In this document: positions 33,850 to 41,528 of the stretch, one piece after another
Layout: every line of letters begins with the position of its first letter
Numbering within the stretch: position 1 is the stretch's first letter
Assembly (NCBI GenBank): GCA_023664305.1
Contig: JAMPFT010000007.1
Span: 80,947-144,946, forward strand
Reading direction: 5' to 3'
From: a bacterium
GTDB taxonomy: Bacteria > Bacillota > Clostridia > Lachnospirales > Lachnospiraceae
Length of the DNA: 64,000 nucleotides
Translations under genes and position numbers: made by a program
Notes under the pieces: model-generated
The model's database searches: none
Told to the model about the DNA's origin: nothing
Seen by the model: only the letters and a program-made list of their open reading frames with translations

Positions 33850-33892
33850 CTGTCTATATGTTATATATACAGCATAATCAGTTTCCTGTCAA
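33850..33892 (-). promoter_or_regulatory. Promoter and YtrA-type operator
   Basis: TTGACA, 17 bp, TATATA on the minus strand is a near-consensus promoter (-35 at 33887-33892, -10 at 33864-33869). A 23-bp imperfect dyad CTGTATATA...TATAGACAG (33850-33872) covers the -10 and start site, where the GntR-type repressor would block transcription. Confidence 0.7.
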
Positions 33893-33967
33893 CACCTTTT
33901 TGAAATTATTTTGAAGATATTCTTGAAGACAACAGAATCCACATCCCGCGGAAATTCTATCGCCATC

Positions 33968-33997
33968 AAAAAACGACCCCGCAGCAAAGCTGCGGGG
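33968..33997 (-). terminator. Terminator of the second ABC exporter operon
   Basis: A nine-bp stem CCCCGCAGC/GCTGCGGGG with a three-base loop is followed on the minus strand by TCGTTTTTTG. It lies 19 bp past the ATPase stop codon. Confidence 0.85.
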
Positions 33998-34015
33998 AAA
34001 CAAGCCCAAAGTATG

Positions 34016-35626
34016 TCAAATACCGGCGTTCTGCGGGTTTACCGGAACGATCTTCCCTCCCGTAAACTCAAAGACGGCGTCCGCCAGCTCCTCGATGTCG
34101 CCGGGAATATGGCTTGTGAGCAAAATAAGCCGCTCCGGCGACTTCAGTTCGAAGAGCAGCCGCTTGATCTGCGCCGCGCCCTGTTTATCCAGACCGTTAA
34201 AGGGTTCGTCCAGGACAAGGATTTTCTGGTGCTCCATAATCGCCTGTGCTATCGCAAGCCGCTGGCGCATCCCGAGAGAAAAGTTCTTTACCTTTTCCCT
34301 GTTGGCGGGGTCCAGCCCGACCAGCTCCAGTGCGGCTCTTATTTCCTCATCCTTTATGATGCCCTTGATCTGCGCAAGATATCTTAAATTCTCAAGCTGT
34401 GTGTAATTCTCTATAAATCCGGGTTTTTCAATGAGGACGCCCAGCTCCGGCAAAAAATCGATATCCCTTCCGATCACTTTGCCGTCTAAAGCGACGGTTC
34501 CTCCGTCGGCCTTCAGGAAGCCGCAGATTATTTTAAAAAACACGGATTTTCCCGAACCGTTTGCTCCCGTAAATCCGTAGATATTGCCAAATTCCAGCTC
34601 CAGATTGATATCATCCAGAACCGTCCGCTTCTTAAATTTTTTCGTTAATCCGCTTATTTTTAACATGTAACCGCTCTCCCTTCTCTTTTCGGCGTATATA
34701 CAATCATTTTTTCCTGCACGGCGAAGTGCTGCTCCGGTTTCCTGCCCGGCACTTTGCGGCAGACCGTGACCTCCTTTTCCCGCACGGCAGAGTATTTCCC
34801 CGGTTTCCTGCCCGGCGCTTTGCGGCAGACCGTGACCTCCTTTTCCCGCACGGCAGAGTATTTCCCCGGTTTCCTGCCCGGCGCTTTGCGGCAGACCGTG
34901 ACCTTTCTTCCCCGCACGGCGAAGCGTCGGCCCACGCGACATCCGCCGGATTTCACGGCAATAGAGCGCCGCCGCGGCCAAATCCGTGCCTGCCGTCAAC
35001 AAAACTAAGGGGACTTCCGTAATCCGCTTTTTTGCGATAAAAAACTGCGCCGTTGACATAGCCAAAACCGGCGTCGGCAAAACGGTGTTGACGAGATAAA
35101 GCGCAATAATGCAGATCAGGCTGTGCTCCAACGCATAACAATTGTTCAGGATGACGTAGATGACGACGATACCGAAAAAACCCAGACAGTCCATGAACAA
35201 ATAAAAAAGAGTGGATGCCGCCTGTTCCGCATAAAATCCCGCGAAGCAGTAATACACAATATGGGAAACCGCAAGGAGCGCTTCCCCCGACAGAAGGAGC
35301 ACTGTCAAATGCGCATATAAAAATTTTCTGTAATCCGTGATCCGGGCGAGGAGACAGGGCATGATATCGCCGGATAATTTGTCGGCTATCTTCCCTACCG
35401 TAAGGAAAACGGCCGAGATATTTAAAAGCTTTAACAGTACAGTGCTTAAACCGAACTGATAAGTCTCGTTCCCGCCCTGCCAGAGAATCGTGCCGCTTTC
35501 TCTGCCGAGCTCGATCCCGGTAAAATTTGCATAGACAAAATCCAGGAAGACAAAAAGTAAAACGGAAAGAAGGAAATCTTTTCTAAACTCTCTGACAATT
35601 ATTTTGAAAAGCTTACTCACTTTCAT
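34016..35626 (-). CDS. ABC permease fused in frame to its ATPase
   Basis: One open frame of 536 codons. Residues 1-230 are a permease with about six hydrophobic spans; 235-310 are a linker of 22-residue repeats (GHGLPQSAGQETG words); 321-536 are a complete ATPase with Walker A GANGSGKS, signature LGMRQRLAIAQ and Walker B ILVLDEP. The ATPase has its own candidate start, ATG at 34664-34666 with AAGGGAGAG eight bases upstream, so it may be made both as a fusion and alone, or only alone. The next upstream gene (a permease) overlaps the start by 14 bp. The ATPase resembles lantibiotic-immunity and bacitracin-type exporters. Whether the fusion protein is made is open. Confidence 0.8.
   Translation of the reverse strand: MKVSKLFKIIVREFRKDFLLSVLLFVFLDFVYANFTGIELGRESGTILWQGGNETYQFGLSTVLLKLLNISAVFLTVGKIADKLSGDIMPCLLARITDYRKFLYAHLTVLLLSGEALLAVSHIVYYCFAGFYAEQAASTLFYLFMDCLGFFGIVVIYVILNNCYALEHSLICIIALYLVNTVLPTPVLAMSTAQFFIAKKRITEVPLVLLTAGTDLAAAALYCREIRRMSRGPTLRRAGKKGHGLPQSAGQETGEILCRAGKGGHGLPQSAGQETGEILCRAGKGGHGLPQSAGQETGAALRRAGKNDCIYAEKRRESGYMLKISGLTKKFKKRTVLDDINLELEFGNIYGFTGANGSGKSVFFKIICGFLKADGGTVALDGKVIGRDIDFLPELGVLIEKPGFIENYTQLENLRYLAQIKGIIKDEEIRAALELVGLDPANREKVKNFSLGMRQRLAIAQAIMEHQKILVLDEPFNGLDKQGAAQIKRLLFELKSPERLILLTSHIPGDIEELADAVFEFTGGKIVPVNPQNAGI
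34717..34926 (-). repeat. 66-bp minisatellite linking permease and ATPase
   Basis: Three copies plus a partial copy of a 66-bp unit; two of the copies are almost identical. The word CCTGCCCGGC recurs at 34741, 34807 and 34873, exactly 66 bases apart. The unit is a multiple of three and keeps the reading frame open between the two domains. Confidence 0.92.
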
Positions 35627-36359
35627 TTTCCAAAAACTCCCATTTTACAGACAGATATTTCACGGTTATAAAGGCAAAAAGCGCCAGATACGCGACTAAA
35701 TGAAGGTTCCGAAGCACAACGGTCTCCCACAAACCGTCGGCGGTGAAAAAAACGCTTCCGCCCGCCGAGAAGTCCAGAAGCTGCGGATACAGCCCTTTTA
35801 TTCTCAAAAACTCCATCGGAAACGTGAATACGCAAAAGAGAAGGAAGGGAACGGCACAAATACTGCCTCCCCTCTTTTGGAAATCAGGAAAAGCATACCG
35901 GACAGCGTACAGGACATACTGGATCAATAAACCGACCAGCACATACCGCGTCAGGAAAAAGGACATGCCTGTAAGCAGCTCCCGGCTGACAGGCGCGCTC
36001 CCCTTAAGCCAAAGAAAAATCAGAGGGGTAAACAGCACAGCAGAAACGGACAGGCAGGTGGAAGCCGCCAGCGTGAGAAAATCGGCAAGAATCATCCTAC
36101 GGATACCGCCAACTCTGGAAATACAGCCGTAAAACGTTGAAAAAACGCCTGCCTTATGCTGGATTGCCAGAATCGGAATACAGATAAGCCACAAAAAATA
36201 ATCCTTTTGCAGAAGGGAAAAATAATCCGAAGCCGCAGCAGCTTTACCGACATATAGGTAAATAACCGCAAAGGAGACCTGAAGAAAAATCAACAGATAC
36301 AGTAAAGGCGACGTATAAATTAATCTCATTTTACATTTTATGAAACGCAACAGATTCAT
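35613..36359 (-). CDS. ABC exporter permease subunit
   Basis: A membrane protein of 248 residues from the chosen ATG at 36359 (MNLLRFIKCKMRLIYTSPLL), with about six hydrophobic spans. GGAGAGG lies upstream; an open extension to 36458 runs through repeat family A sequence and is probably not translated. It overlaps the permease-ATPase gene by 14 bp. Together with the next upstream permease it suggests an exporter with three membrane subunits and one ATPase, like the LanFEG immunity type; the substrate is unknown. Confidence 0.72.
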   Translation of the reverse strand: MNLLRFIKCKMRLIYTSPLLYLLIFLQVSFAVIYLYVGKAAAASDYFSLLQKDYFLWLICIPILAIQHKAGVFSTFYGCISRVGGIRRMILADFLTLAASTCLSVSAVLFTPLIFLWLKGSAPVSRELLTGMSFFLTRYVLVGLLIQYVLYAVRYAFPDFQKRGGSICAVPFLLFCVFTFPMEFLRIKGLYPQLLDFSAGGSVFFTADGLWETVVLRNLHLVAYLALFAFITVKYLSVKWEFLENESE

Positions 36360-36383
36360 CCGAGTCAACTGCCTCTCCGCCGA

Positions 36384-36416
36384 CAAAAGCGTCACAGAAT
36401 TTCCTGTAGAATAAAA
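36384..36416 (+). repeat. Dispersed repeat family A, copy 3 (partial)
   Basis: CAAAAGCGTCACAGAATTTCC followed by TGTAGAATAAAA, given in parts: the box TTTCCTGTAGAATAAAA is intact but the hairpin is degraded. It lies in the 5' leader of the leftward permease gene, 40 bases from its ATG. Confidence 0.6.
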
Positions 36417-36456
36417 TTTCCGGCCATTCTTCAGCAGAAGGCTGAACGGCGACGGC

Positions 36457-36510
36457 AAAAAGCGTCTCTTCGTGATGCTTTTTGCTGCGACGGAGTTTCC
36501 TATAGAGCAA
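36457..36510 (+). repeat. Dispersed repeat family A, copy 4, supplying a stop codon
   Basis: A hairpin with AAAAAGC/GCTTTTT ends, then GCTGCGACGGAG and the box TTTCCTATAGAGCAA. On the minus strand the CTATAG of this box provides the Leu codon and TAG stop of the upstream permease gene, so the element has entered the 3' end of that gene. Confidence 0.75.
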
Positions 36511-37282
36511 GGAACTCCGATACCGCCAGTAAGAGAACCCCGACAGCCACATACATACCGATCAGGATACCGTACCCGCCGACAGAAAATGTCCCAAAAT
36601 ACGGCCGCATTGCAACATTGGGCTGCAATGCCGTCGGCAATACCATATCCAACACCCCCACCGCAATAAAGGGCATCACCGTGACGACAATTTTATTCTT
36701 AAAAAAGGACGTTATTCCCAGAGCAAAAATCAGGAAGCAAAAATAGTACGCCACATGGGAGGCATACAGAAAAACAAAGTAGAGCAGCGGCTTTGCCAGA
36801 AAGAAATCTTCCCGGAAAGACACGATTCCCTGCATAAATTCCGCCGAAGTGTCATGCTGCGTGAGGAAACAAGCAGTCACCGCAAAAAGCATCTCGCAAA
36901 AGGCCAGCAGAACCGTACCCGATACCGCGATGGCAAGCGCTTTCTGCAGGACATATTTCGCATTCCCCTTTCGGCTCACACAAAAATACCGGAAACGGCT
37001 TTTCTTTTCCGACAGATAGCTGCTTAAATACGGCGCGACAAGTATCAGCGGCGCGAATATCTGAGCCGAATAATACGAATCCGCCCATACCCTGTACATG
37101 TTGCCGAAATATTTTTTATAAAATACAACGTCTTCCGGATTCAGGATATCCTGAGCGGAATCTGCGGTCAAAGCAGTTTTCCATCCGTTGTAATATGCAT
37201 TGATAAACATCAGGCACACAACGGCAACGATGAGAATTATGTTTGACTTTTTCAACAGAGCTCTTTTCAGTTCGTTTTTCAT
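36500..37282 (-). CDS. ABC exporter permease subunit, first gene of operon
   Basis: A 260-residue membrane protein with an extracytoplasmic loop after the first helix (about 30-75) and five further hydrophobic spans. It begins MKNELKRALLKKSNIILIVA, with a start site reading AAAGGACTT upstream. The stop codon lies inside a repeat family A element, so the last few residues (EFLAL) may be foreign to the ancestral protein. It is the first of three exporter genes transcribed leftward. Confidence 0.72.
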   Translation of the reverse strand: MKNELKRALLKKSNIILIVAVVCLMFINAYYNGWKTALTADSAQDILNPEDVVFYKKYFGNMYRVWADSYYSAQIFAPLILVAPYLSSYLSEKKSRFRYFCVSRKGNAKYVLQKALAIAVSGTVLLAFCEMLFAVTACFLTQHDTSAEFMQGIVSFREDFFLAKPLLYFVFLYASHVAYYFCFLIFALGITSFFKNKIVVTVMPFIAVGVLDMVLPTALQPNVAMRPYFGTFSVGGYGILIGMYVAVGVLLLAVSEFLAL

Positions 37283-37520
37283 AAGTCCTTTGCGTTTTCC
37301 CTCTTTTCAAAAGAAATGATTTTAGAAAACTGTTTCCTGCTCTCATTTTACCACAGACACAGGCGCGGCTTTCTTTCGTTTTTCTTTCAAGTTTCTGTCT
37401 TTTTTCTGTCGTTTTCCGGCGCTCGCCTGCACTGTCTTTGATTCCCGCGAGCAAAATGTGTCCTTCAGACACATGGCCAAACGGCCATGCTTGCATGGAC
37501 AATTGGCGAATGCCGCGAGG

Positions 37521-37587
37521 GTCAAATACCCCGCCCCTTGGGGCGTTTCAAGCCTGATGCCCCGCTGCTTGCGGCGGGGTATTTGAC
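37521..37587. repeat. Inverted repeat, 15-bp perfect arms
   Basis: Arms GTCAAATACCCCGCC and GGCGGGGTATTTGAC are perfect complements; the 37-base centre can itself pair (GCCCC/GGGGC). It could be a bidirectional terminator or a palindromic repeat unit. Confidence 0.75.
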
Positions 37588-37760
37588 TCTAATGCAAGTT
37601 CGTTGTCAAATTTGATTATATTGTTTTCTCCCTTCGGAAAGATGCTTCCACTGCTATTATTCCACTGCTATTATCAAAGAATTTAGTGTATATTTATAAA
37701 GATCTTAATTTTTTGCTCATTTTGAGTGACTGCATTTTAATTTCACTTACTGAATATTGG

Positions 37761-37794
37761 AAAAAGGCTATCCGTTTGATTGGATAGCCTTTTT
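37761..37794. terminator. Terminator of the PIN toxin-antitoxin operon
   Basis: A 13-bp perfect stem AAAAAGGCTATCC/GGATAGCCTTTTT with an eight-base loop. It works in either direction and lies 57 bp past the end of the leftward PIN operon. Confidence 0.85.
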
Positions 37795-37850
37795 CACTGT
37801 TTCAGCTTGATCAATTTTAATTGATTTGGTACGATTATGGGGAACACTTT

Positions 37851-38078
37851 TTAAAGAATAATTTTCGCATTACCTTTGTATGGATGACTATCAGCATAAG
37901 CAGATGCTTTCTCCATAAATTCATCCGTTTCCATTCTGTCATAATACTCCCTTTGCCATACAGTATAATCAAAATCATCTCTTTTAAGCATCGAAATAAA
38001 ATACTCTGCATCAAGTACGCCCAACTTTTCAATAAGGCAGGCAATTCCCTGTTCCATTAACTGTGCTGTGTTCATCAT
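37851..38078 (-). CDS. Small partner protein of the PIN pair
   Basis: A 75-residue acidic protein (MNTAQLMEQGIACLIEKLGV after the first Met) ending SHPYKGNAKIIL. It overlaps the PIN gene by 4 bp and lies downstream of it. No DNA-binding motif is evident. Size and coupling suit an antitoxin, but toxin-first order is less usual, so this role is inferred. Confidence 0.65.
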   Translation of the reverse strand: MMNTAQLMEQGIACLIEKLGVLDAEYFISMLKRDDFDYTVWQREYYDRMETDEFMEKASAYADSHPYKGNAKIIL

Positions 38079-38521
38079 AACTCATCCGCCTCCATTTTTC
38101 TTATAAACTCGCAGGGAGAAACCAACTGTATTTGTTCAGAACAATACTTTAACAATCTGTCATCTGTAGTAATAAAATAATTGCACTCTGCCAAAATTGC
38201 ACAAGCTACATGACAGGCATCCTTTACCTTAATGCCGGTTTCCATGATAGAACGTGCATTTCTTTCTACAATTTCTTTATCCTTATTTGTCACATAAACT
38301 GTGGCATTGGCATTCATAAAATTTTCAATGGCAAGTCTTTTTTGCATTGACCGATTATTACTGTTTTCAAATTCCAGAACATAAGAGGTGACAAGTTCCA
38401 ACTGCCCTCTTTTTACCGTATCCTGAATATAAAGTTTAGCTTGTGTTTCCAAACTTATTCTAATCTGTGATTGATCATCATAAGGGCGATTATAACAACA
38501 ATTATCCAAATAGATTCTCAC
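38075..38521 (-). CDS. PIN-domain protein, putative RNase toxin
   Basis: A 148-residue protein with the PIN active-site pattern: Asp6 in IYLDNCCYNRP, an acidic residue near Glu50/52, Asp101 in VKDACHVACAILA and Asp120/121 in ITTDDRLL. Such proteins cleave RNA with Mg2+. It starts at GTG with AGAGGAT upstream. A small gene overlapping its end by 4 bp is the likely partner. It fits a VapC-like toxin-antitoxin unit, though the NCCYNRP variant is a less studied subgroup. Confidence 0.8.
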   Translation of the reverse strand: MRIYLDNCCYNRPYDDQSQIRISLETQAKLYIQDTVKRGQLELVTSYVLEFENSNNRSMQKRLAIENFMNANATVYVTNKDKEIVERNARSIMETGIKVKDACHVACAILAECNYFITTDDRLLKYCSEQIQLVSPCEFIRKMEADEL

Positions 38522-38683
38522 ATCTATATCCTCTTAACTTCCGGTTTACCTTCATAAATCTTAACATTTTTATCATACTATATTTTTCTGCTTGCATCAA
38601 GGTATGGAAAAAACATTTATTCACAAAAATGCGGATATACGCAATTTTATTTCAAGTATATATTCTGCCCTTATGTTAAACAA

Positions 38684-38744
38684 AATCTGCCCTCCCTTGC
38701 AGGATCTCTCAAAGACAAAGCAAGGGCAGGGCAGATTCCTTTTG
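38684..38744 (-). terminator. Terminator of the MBL-fold hydrolase transcript
   Basis: AATCTGCCCTCCCTTGC pairs with GCAAGGGCAGGGCAGATT, with one bulge, around a 19-base loop. On the minus strand TTTTGTTT follows. It lies 56 bp beyond the gene end. Confidence 0.75.
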
Positions 38745-38799
38745 AGATCGGGAACTCCGCTTCCGCAAGGCAGACTCTGCCCTTACAATTCAGTACGCC

Positions 38800-39552
38800 T
38801 TATTTCCCGGCGCGATATACGATAAGCGAATTACCGTCTCCGTAGGGATGCTGCTTCGCCGGTCCGCCAAACCAGGAATAGTCCTTATCCTCTTCCGTAT
38901 GACCTTCCACAAGCTCCCGCAGGCCCTCATGCAGCTCCTCCAGCAGCGAAATCGGCTCAAAATCTTTTGCATGCCCGTGCAGAATCCTGTCCGCTTCCTC
39001 TTTCAAGTGCATCACCTTGTCAAGCGCCCGCAAAGCCTCCTCCGGCAAAAGACTGTCATCCACCTGCAGCCAGAGATGACGGTTGACCGCATCTCCCGTG
39101 AACAGAATCCTGTCTTCTTTTAACAGCAGCAGAATACTTCCCGCCGTATGGCCCGGAAGGTCGATCACCTCCACCGTCAGGCCGCCCAGGTCGATAACGT
39201 CACCGCCCCGAATTTCCCGAAACGGCGGCATGGAAAGACCTTTTTCCTTCGTTTCCGCAACAAAATCATCAAAATTCGCGTGTTTCTCTGCCAGACTCAG
39301 ATCCGCCGGATGCAGATAAGCCTCTTCAAAAAAGATGTTGCCGAAAATATGGTCGCAATGACCGTGGGTGTTCACTACCGTGATCGGAAGATCGGTGATT
39401 TCCCGCACCACCGCCTTTACGTCCTCATGGCCGTTCATTGTATCGATGACCAACGCCTTTTTATCGCCGACCACCACATATCCTGTGGACTCTCCCGCAT
39501 CATCCATCAGATAAACGTGCGGATTTAACTGTTTTACCTTGATTCTTTCCAT
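38800..39552 (-). CDS. MBL-fold metallo-hydrolase
   Basis: A 250-residue metallo-beta-lactamase-fold enzyme with the zinc motif THGHCDHI (His63, His65, Asp67, His68), DLPGHTAGS with a further His, and FTGDAVNRHLW with the bridging Asp. Relatives include glyoxalase II and lactonase-like hydrolases. The exact substrate is unknown. AGGAGGAGCAAA precedes the ATG. A 150-bp purine-rich leader separates it from the GH3 gene and they may be co-transcribed. Confidence 0.85.
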   Translation of the reverse strand: MERIKVKQLNPHVYLMDDAGESTGYVVVGDKKALVIDTMNGHEDVKAVVREITDLPITVVNTHGHCDHIFGNIFFEEAYLHPADLSLAEKHANFDDFVAETKEKGLSMPPFREIRGGDVIDLGGLTVEVIDLPGHTAGSILLLLKEDRILFTGDAVNRHLWLQVDDSLLPEEALRALDKVMHLKEEADRILHGHAKDFEPISLLEELHEGLRELVEGHTEEDKDYSWFGGPAKQHPYGDGNSLIVYRAGK

Positions 39553-39702
39553 TTTGCTCCTCCTTTTGTGTTTCCTGTGTGTTTTCGGTTTCCTGTTCTT
39601 GGCTTTTTTGTTTTCAGTTTTTCTGTTCTTGGCTTTCTGCTCTCCTCTTTTCTGTTTTCGGTTTCCCTGCTCTCATTTTCCTGCTCCCGGCTTCCCGGCA
39701 TC

Positions 39703-41151
39703 CTACTGCAGAATCCCCCGCTCCTGTTTCAGCCTTAAAATTCTCCTGACGCTTTCGTCCAGACGCTCCTGTGTGATTTCTCCCGACTCCACCGCCCGGA
39801 TCAGCGCATCCGCGGCTTCTTCCAGATCCCCGGGACACAAGAGCATATCAACTCCCGCCTTCACCGCCTTCACGGCGATCTCTCCGTTTCCGTAGTAATC
39901 CGTCATCGCCTTCATCTGGAGGCTGTCCGTGATCACGACCCCTTCAAAATGCATCTCTTCTCTCAAAAGCTCGGTGACCAGCCGGTAGGAAAAAAGCGCC
40001 GGTTCTTCTTCCACATCCGAAACAATCAGATGTCCCATCATCACCGCGTCCACCCCCGCATCGATACCGGCCTGAAAGGGCAGAAGCTCCTGCTCCCGTA
40101 TTTCGTCCAGAGATTTGTAAACGTAAACCGCGCCGTAATGACTGTCCGCCGAGGTATCTCCGTGCCCGGGAAAATGCTTTAACGTACAGGCTGCTCCGCC
40201 CTCCCGGAATCCTGCCACCGCGGCGGCCACCAGCTCTGCCGCCTCCTGAAAGTCATCGCTGTAGGCCCTGTCGCCGATCACCGTATTCTGCGGGTTGGAC
40301 CAGACATCCGCCACTGGCGCCAGATCCATATTAAAGCCCAGATCCGTCAAATCACCGGCTATCGTCTTCGCATTTTGCTTTGCCACAGCCGCCCCGTCTT
40401 CACGGTAGTCAAACATCGGCCCCACTTTCGTCGTCCCCACGGTATTCATCAACCGGCTTACCCGGCCGCCCTCTTCGTCACAGGTAAGGATCAGCGGAAT
40501 CTTTGTGTAGGACTGCACATTTGTAAGCATTGTGCGCAACTGCTCCTTGCTCACTATATTTGATTTATCGTAGATCAGGCCGCCTACCGGGTATTTTTCC
40601 AGCGCCAGGCGCGTGGTTTCCCCGGCCTGCGTGACCTTGGAGACTCCCGTAATTGCCGACGGGAATACCACAAAAAGCTGATACACCTTCTCTTTTAGAG
40701 TCATTTCCGCCAAAAGCTTCTCTACGGCGTCCCGCTCGGGGTCCGCGCCGTTTCCGCTGTTTCCTGAATTTTCTTCTCCTGCTCCGTTTCTGTCGCTTCC
40801 TGAACCCTCTTCGCCCGCCCCGTTTCCGTCGGCTCCTAAACCGTTTTCTCCGTCTCCTGAATTTTCTTCGCCCGCTCCGTTTTCGCCGCTTCCCGAACCC
40901 TCTTCTCCTGCCCCGCTTCCGCTGCTCCCTGAACCCGGGTTCCCCGCGCCGTCTCCTGAACCTTCTCCCCCCTGCAAACCCGCCGCAGAAGAATTTTCAG
41001 CATCCTGCATCCCGGGGGAAGGATCGCCGTCTCCCCGCGTTCCCGCGCCCCAACACAGCAGTAATACCGCGGCAATTCCCGCCAGAACGACTGCTGCCGT
41101 CATCATCGCCGTATCGTTATATTTCCCTTTTCGCCTTTTCTTTCTCTTCAT
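39703..41151 (-). CDS. Membrane-anchored GH3 beta-N-acetylhexosaminidase (NagZ-like)
   Basis: A 482-residue protein starting at ATG 41151, chosen because GGAGGGCA lies just upstream. It has a basic N-terminus, one transmembrane helix (MMTAAVVLAGIAAVLLLCWG), a 90-residue Gly/Ser/Glu/Asn-rich linker with repeated NGAGEE words, and a GH3_N catalytic domain: LTCDEEGGRVSRL, KHFPGHGDTSADSH with the catalytic Asp-His pair of NagZ enzymes, and nucleophile region ITDSLQMKAM. It should release GlcNAc from muropeptides or glycans outside the membrane. Confidence 0.88.
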   Translation of the reverse strand: MKRKKRRKGKYNDTAMMTAAVVLAGIAAVLLLCWGAGTRGDGDPSPGMQDAENSSAAGLQGGEGSGDGAGNPGSGSSGSGAGEEGSGSGENGAGEENSGDGENGLGADGNGAGEEGSGSDRNGAGEENSGNSGNGADPERDAVEKLLAEMTLKEKVYQLFVVFPSAITGVSKVTQAGETTRLALEKYPVGGLIYDKSNIVSKEQLRTMLTNVQSYTKIPLILTCDEEGGRVSRLMNTVGTTKVGPMFDYREDGAAVAKQNAKTIAGDLTDLGFNMDLAPVADVWSNPQNTVIGDRAYSDDFQEAAELVAAAVAGFREGGAACTLKHFPGHGDTSADSHYGAVYVYKSLDEIREQELLPFQAGIDAGVDAVMMGHLIVSDVEEEPALFSYRLVTELLREEMHFEGVVITDSLQMKAMTDYYGNGEIAVKAVKAGVDMLLCPGDLEEAADALIRAVESGEITQERLDESVRRILRLKQERGILQ

Positions 41152-41202
41152 TCTGCCCTCCTGCATCCCGCCCCGCAGAACCCAGACTTCTTTTTTATTG
41201 TA

Positions 41203-41273
41203 CCATGATTTCGTGCGCTTCAGCGCACATGGAATCAAAAGTTGACACAATGCCCTTCCGTGTCAACATTTTA
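41203..41273 (+). repeat. Dispersed repeat family B, copy 2
   Basis: A 71-bp copy matching 10004-10074 in the same orientation, with four transitions. The hairpins GTGCGCT/AGCGCAC and TTGACAC/GTGTCAA are fully kept. It lies 52 bp upstream of the leftward GH3 hexosaminidase gene. Confidence 0.85.
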
Positions 41274-41456
41274 ACACAGTCCGGACCTTTCAATCTACTA
41301 AAATTATAAACATTCTCTCCGGCCGAATCTGTTTATATATCAGGAAGGATTATTCCTCCCGCTGAATTATATGCACCGTAGGGCAGGTTTATCATGTATC
41401 AGATTCCTCTTTGGAATTTCTCCTTTGGGAATTGTGTATTTGGCGAAAACAGACGG

Positions 41457-41485
41457 TTGTCGGCTTTTCCGAAATGTGTTAAACT
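41457..41485 (+). promoter_or_regulatory. Promoter of the hemerythrin gene
   Basis: TTGTCG, 17 bp, TAAACT, 44 bases before the TTG start codon. Confidence 0.45.
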
Positions 41486-41528
41486 GATTACAGCGAAAGC
41501 GGAAAAAGTTGAAGGAGGGATCCTTTTC

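Larger units (their letters stand above)
37283..37850. other. 568-bp intergenic region rich in hairpins
   Basis: No gene is seen. From about 37455 to 37515 several short hairpins follow one another (ATGTGTCC/GGACACAT-type around TTCA, GGCC-AAAC-GGCC, CATGCTTGCATG). A long inverted repeat, GTCAAATACCCCGCC at 37521 and GGCGGGGTATTTGAC at 37573, encloses CTTGGGGCG. It has the look of another mobile palindromic element. The remaining part is AT-rich and ends with the PIN operon terminator. Confidence 0.6.
41152..41528. other. Divergent intergenic region
   Basis: No complete gene. It holds repeat family B copy 2 (41203-41273), the rightward promoter of the hemerythrin gene and its ribosome site. 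An open frame back to 41394 extends the hemerythrin gene, but it crosses the promoter and is not considered coding. Confidence 0.5.

Noticed and set aside
37343-37525. A 60-codon leftward frame containing CPCKHGRLAMCLKD
   Set aside because: It is composed of the hairpin chain in the intergenic region and lacks a ribosome site.
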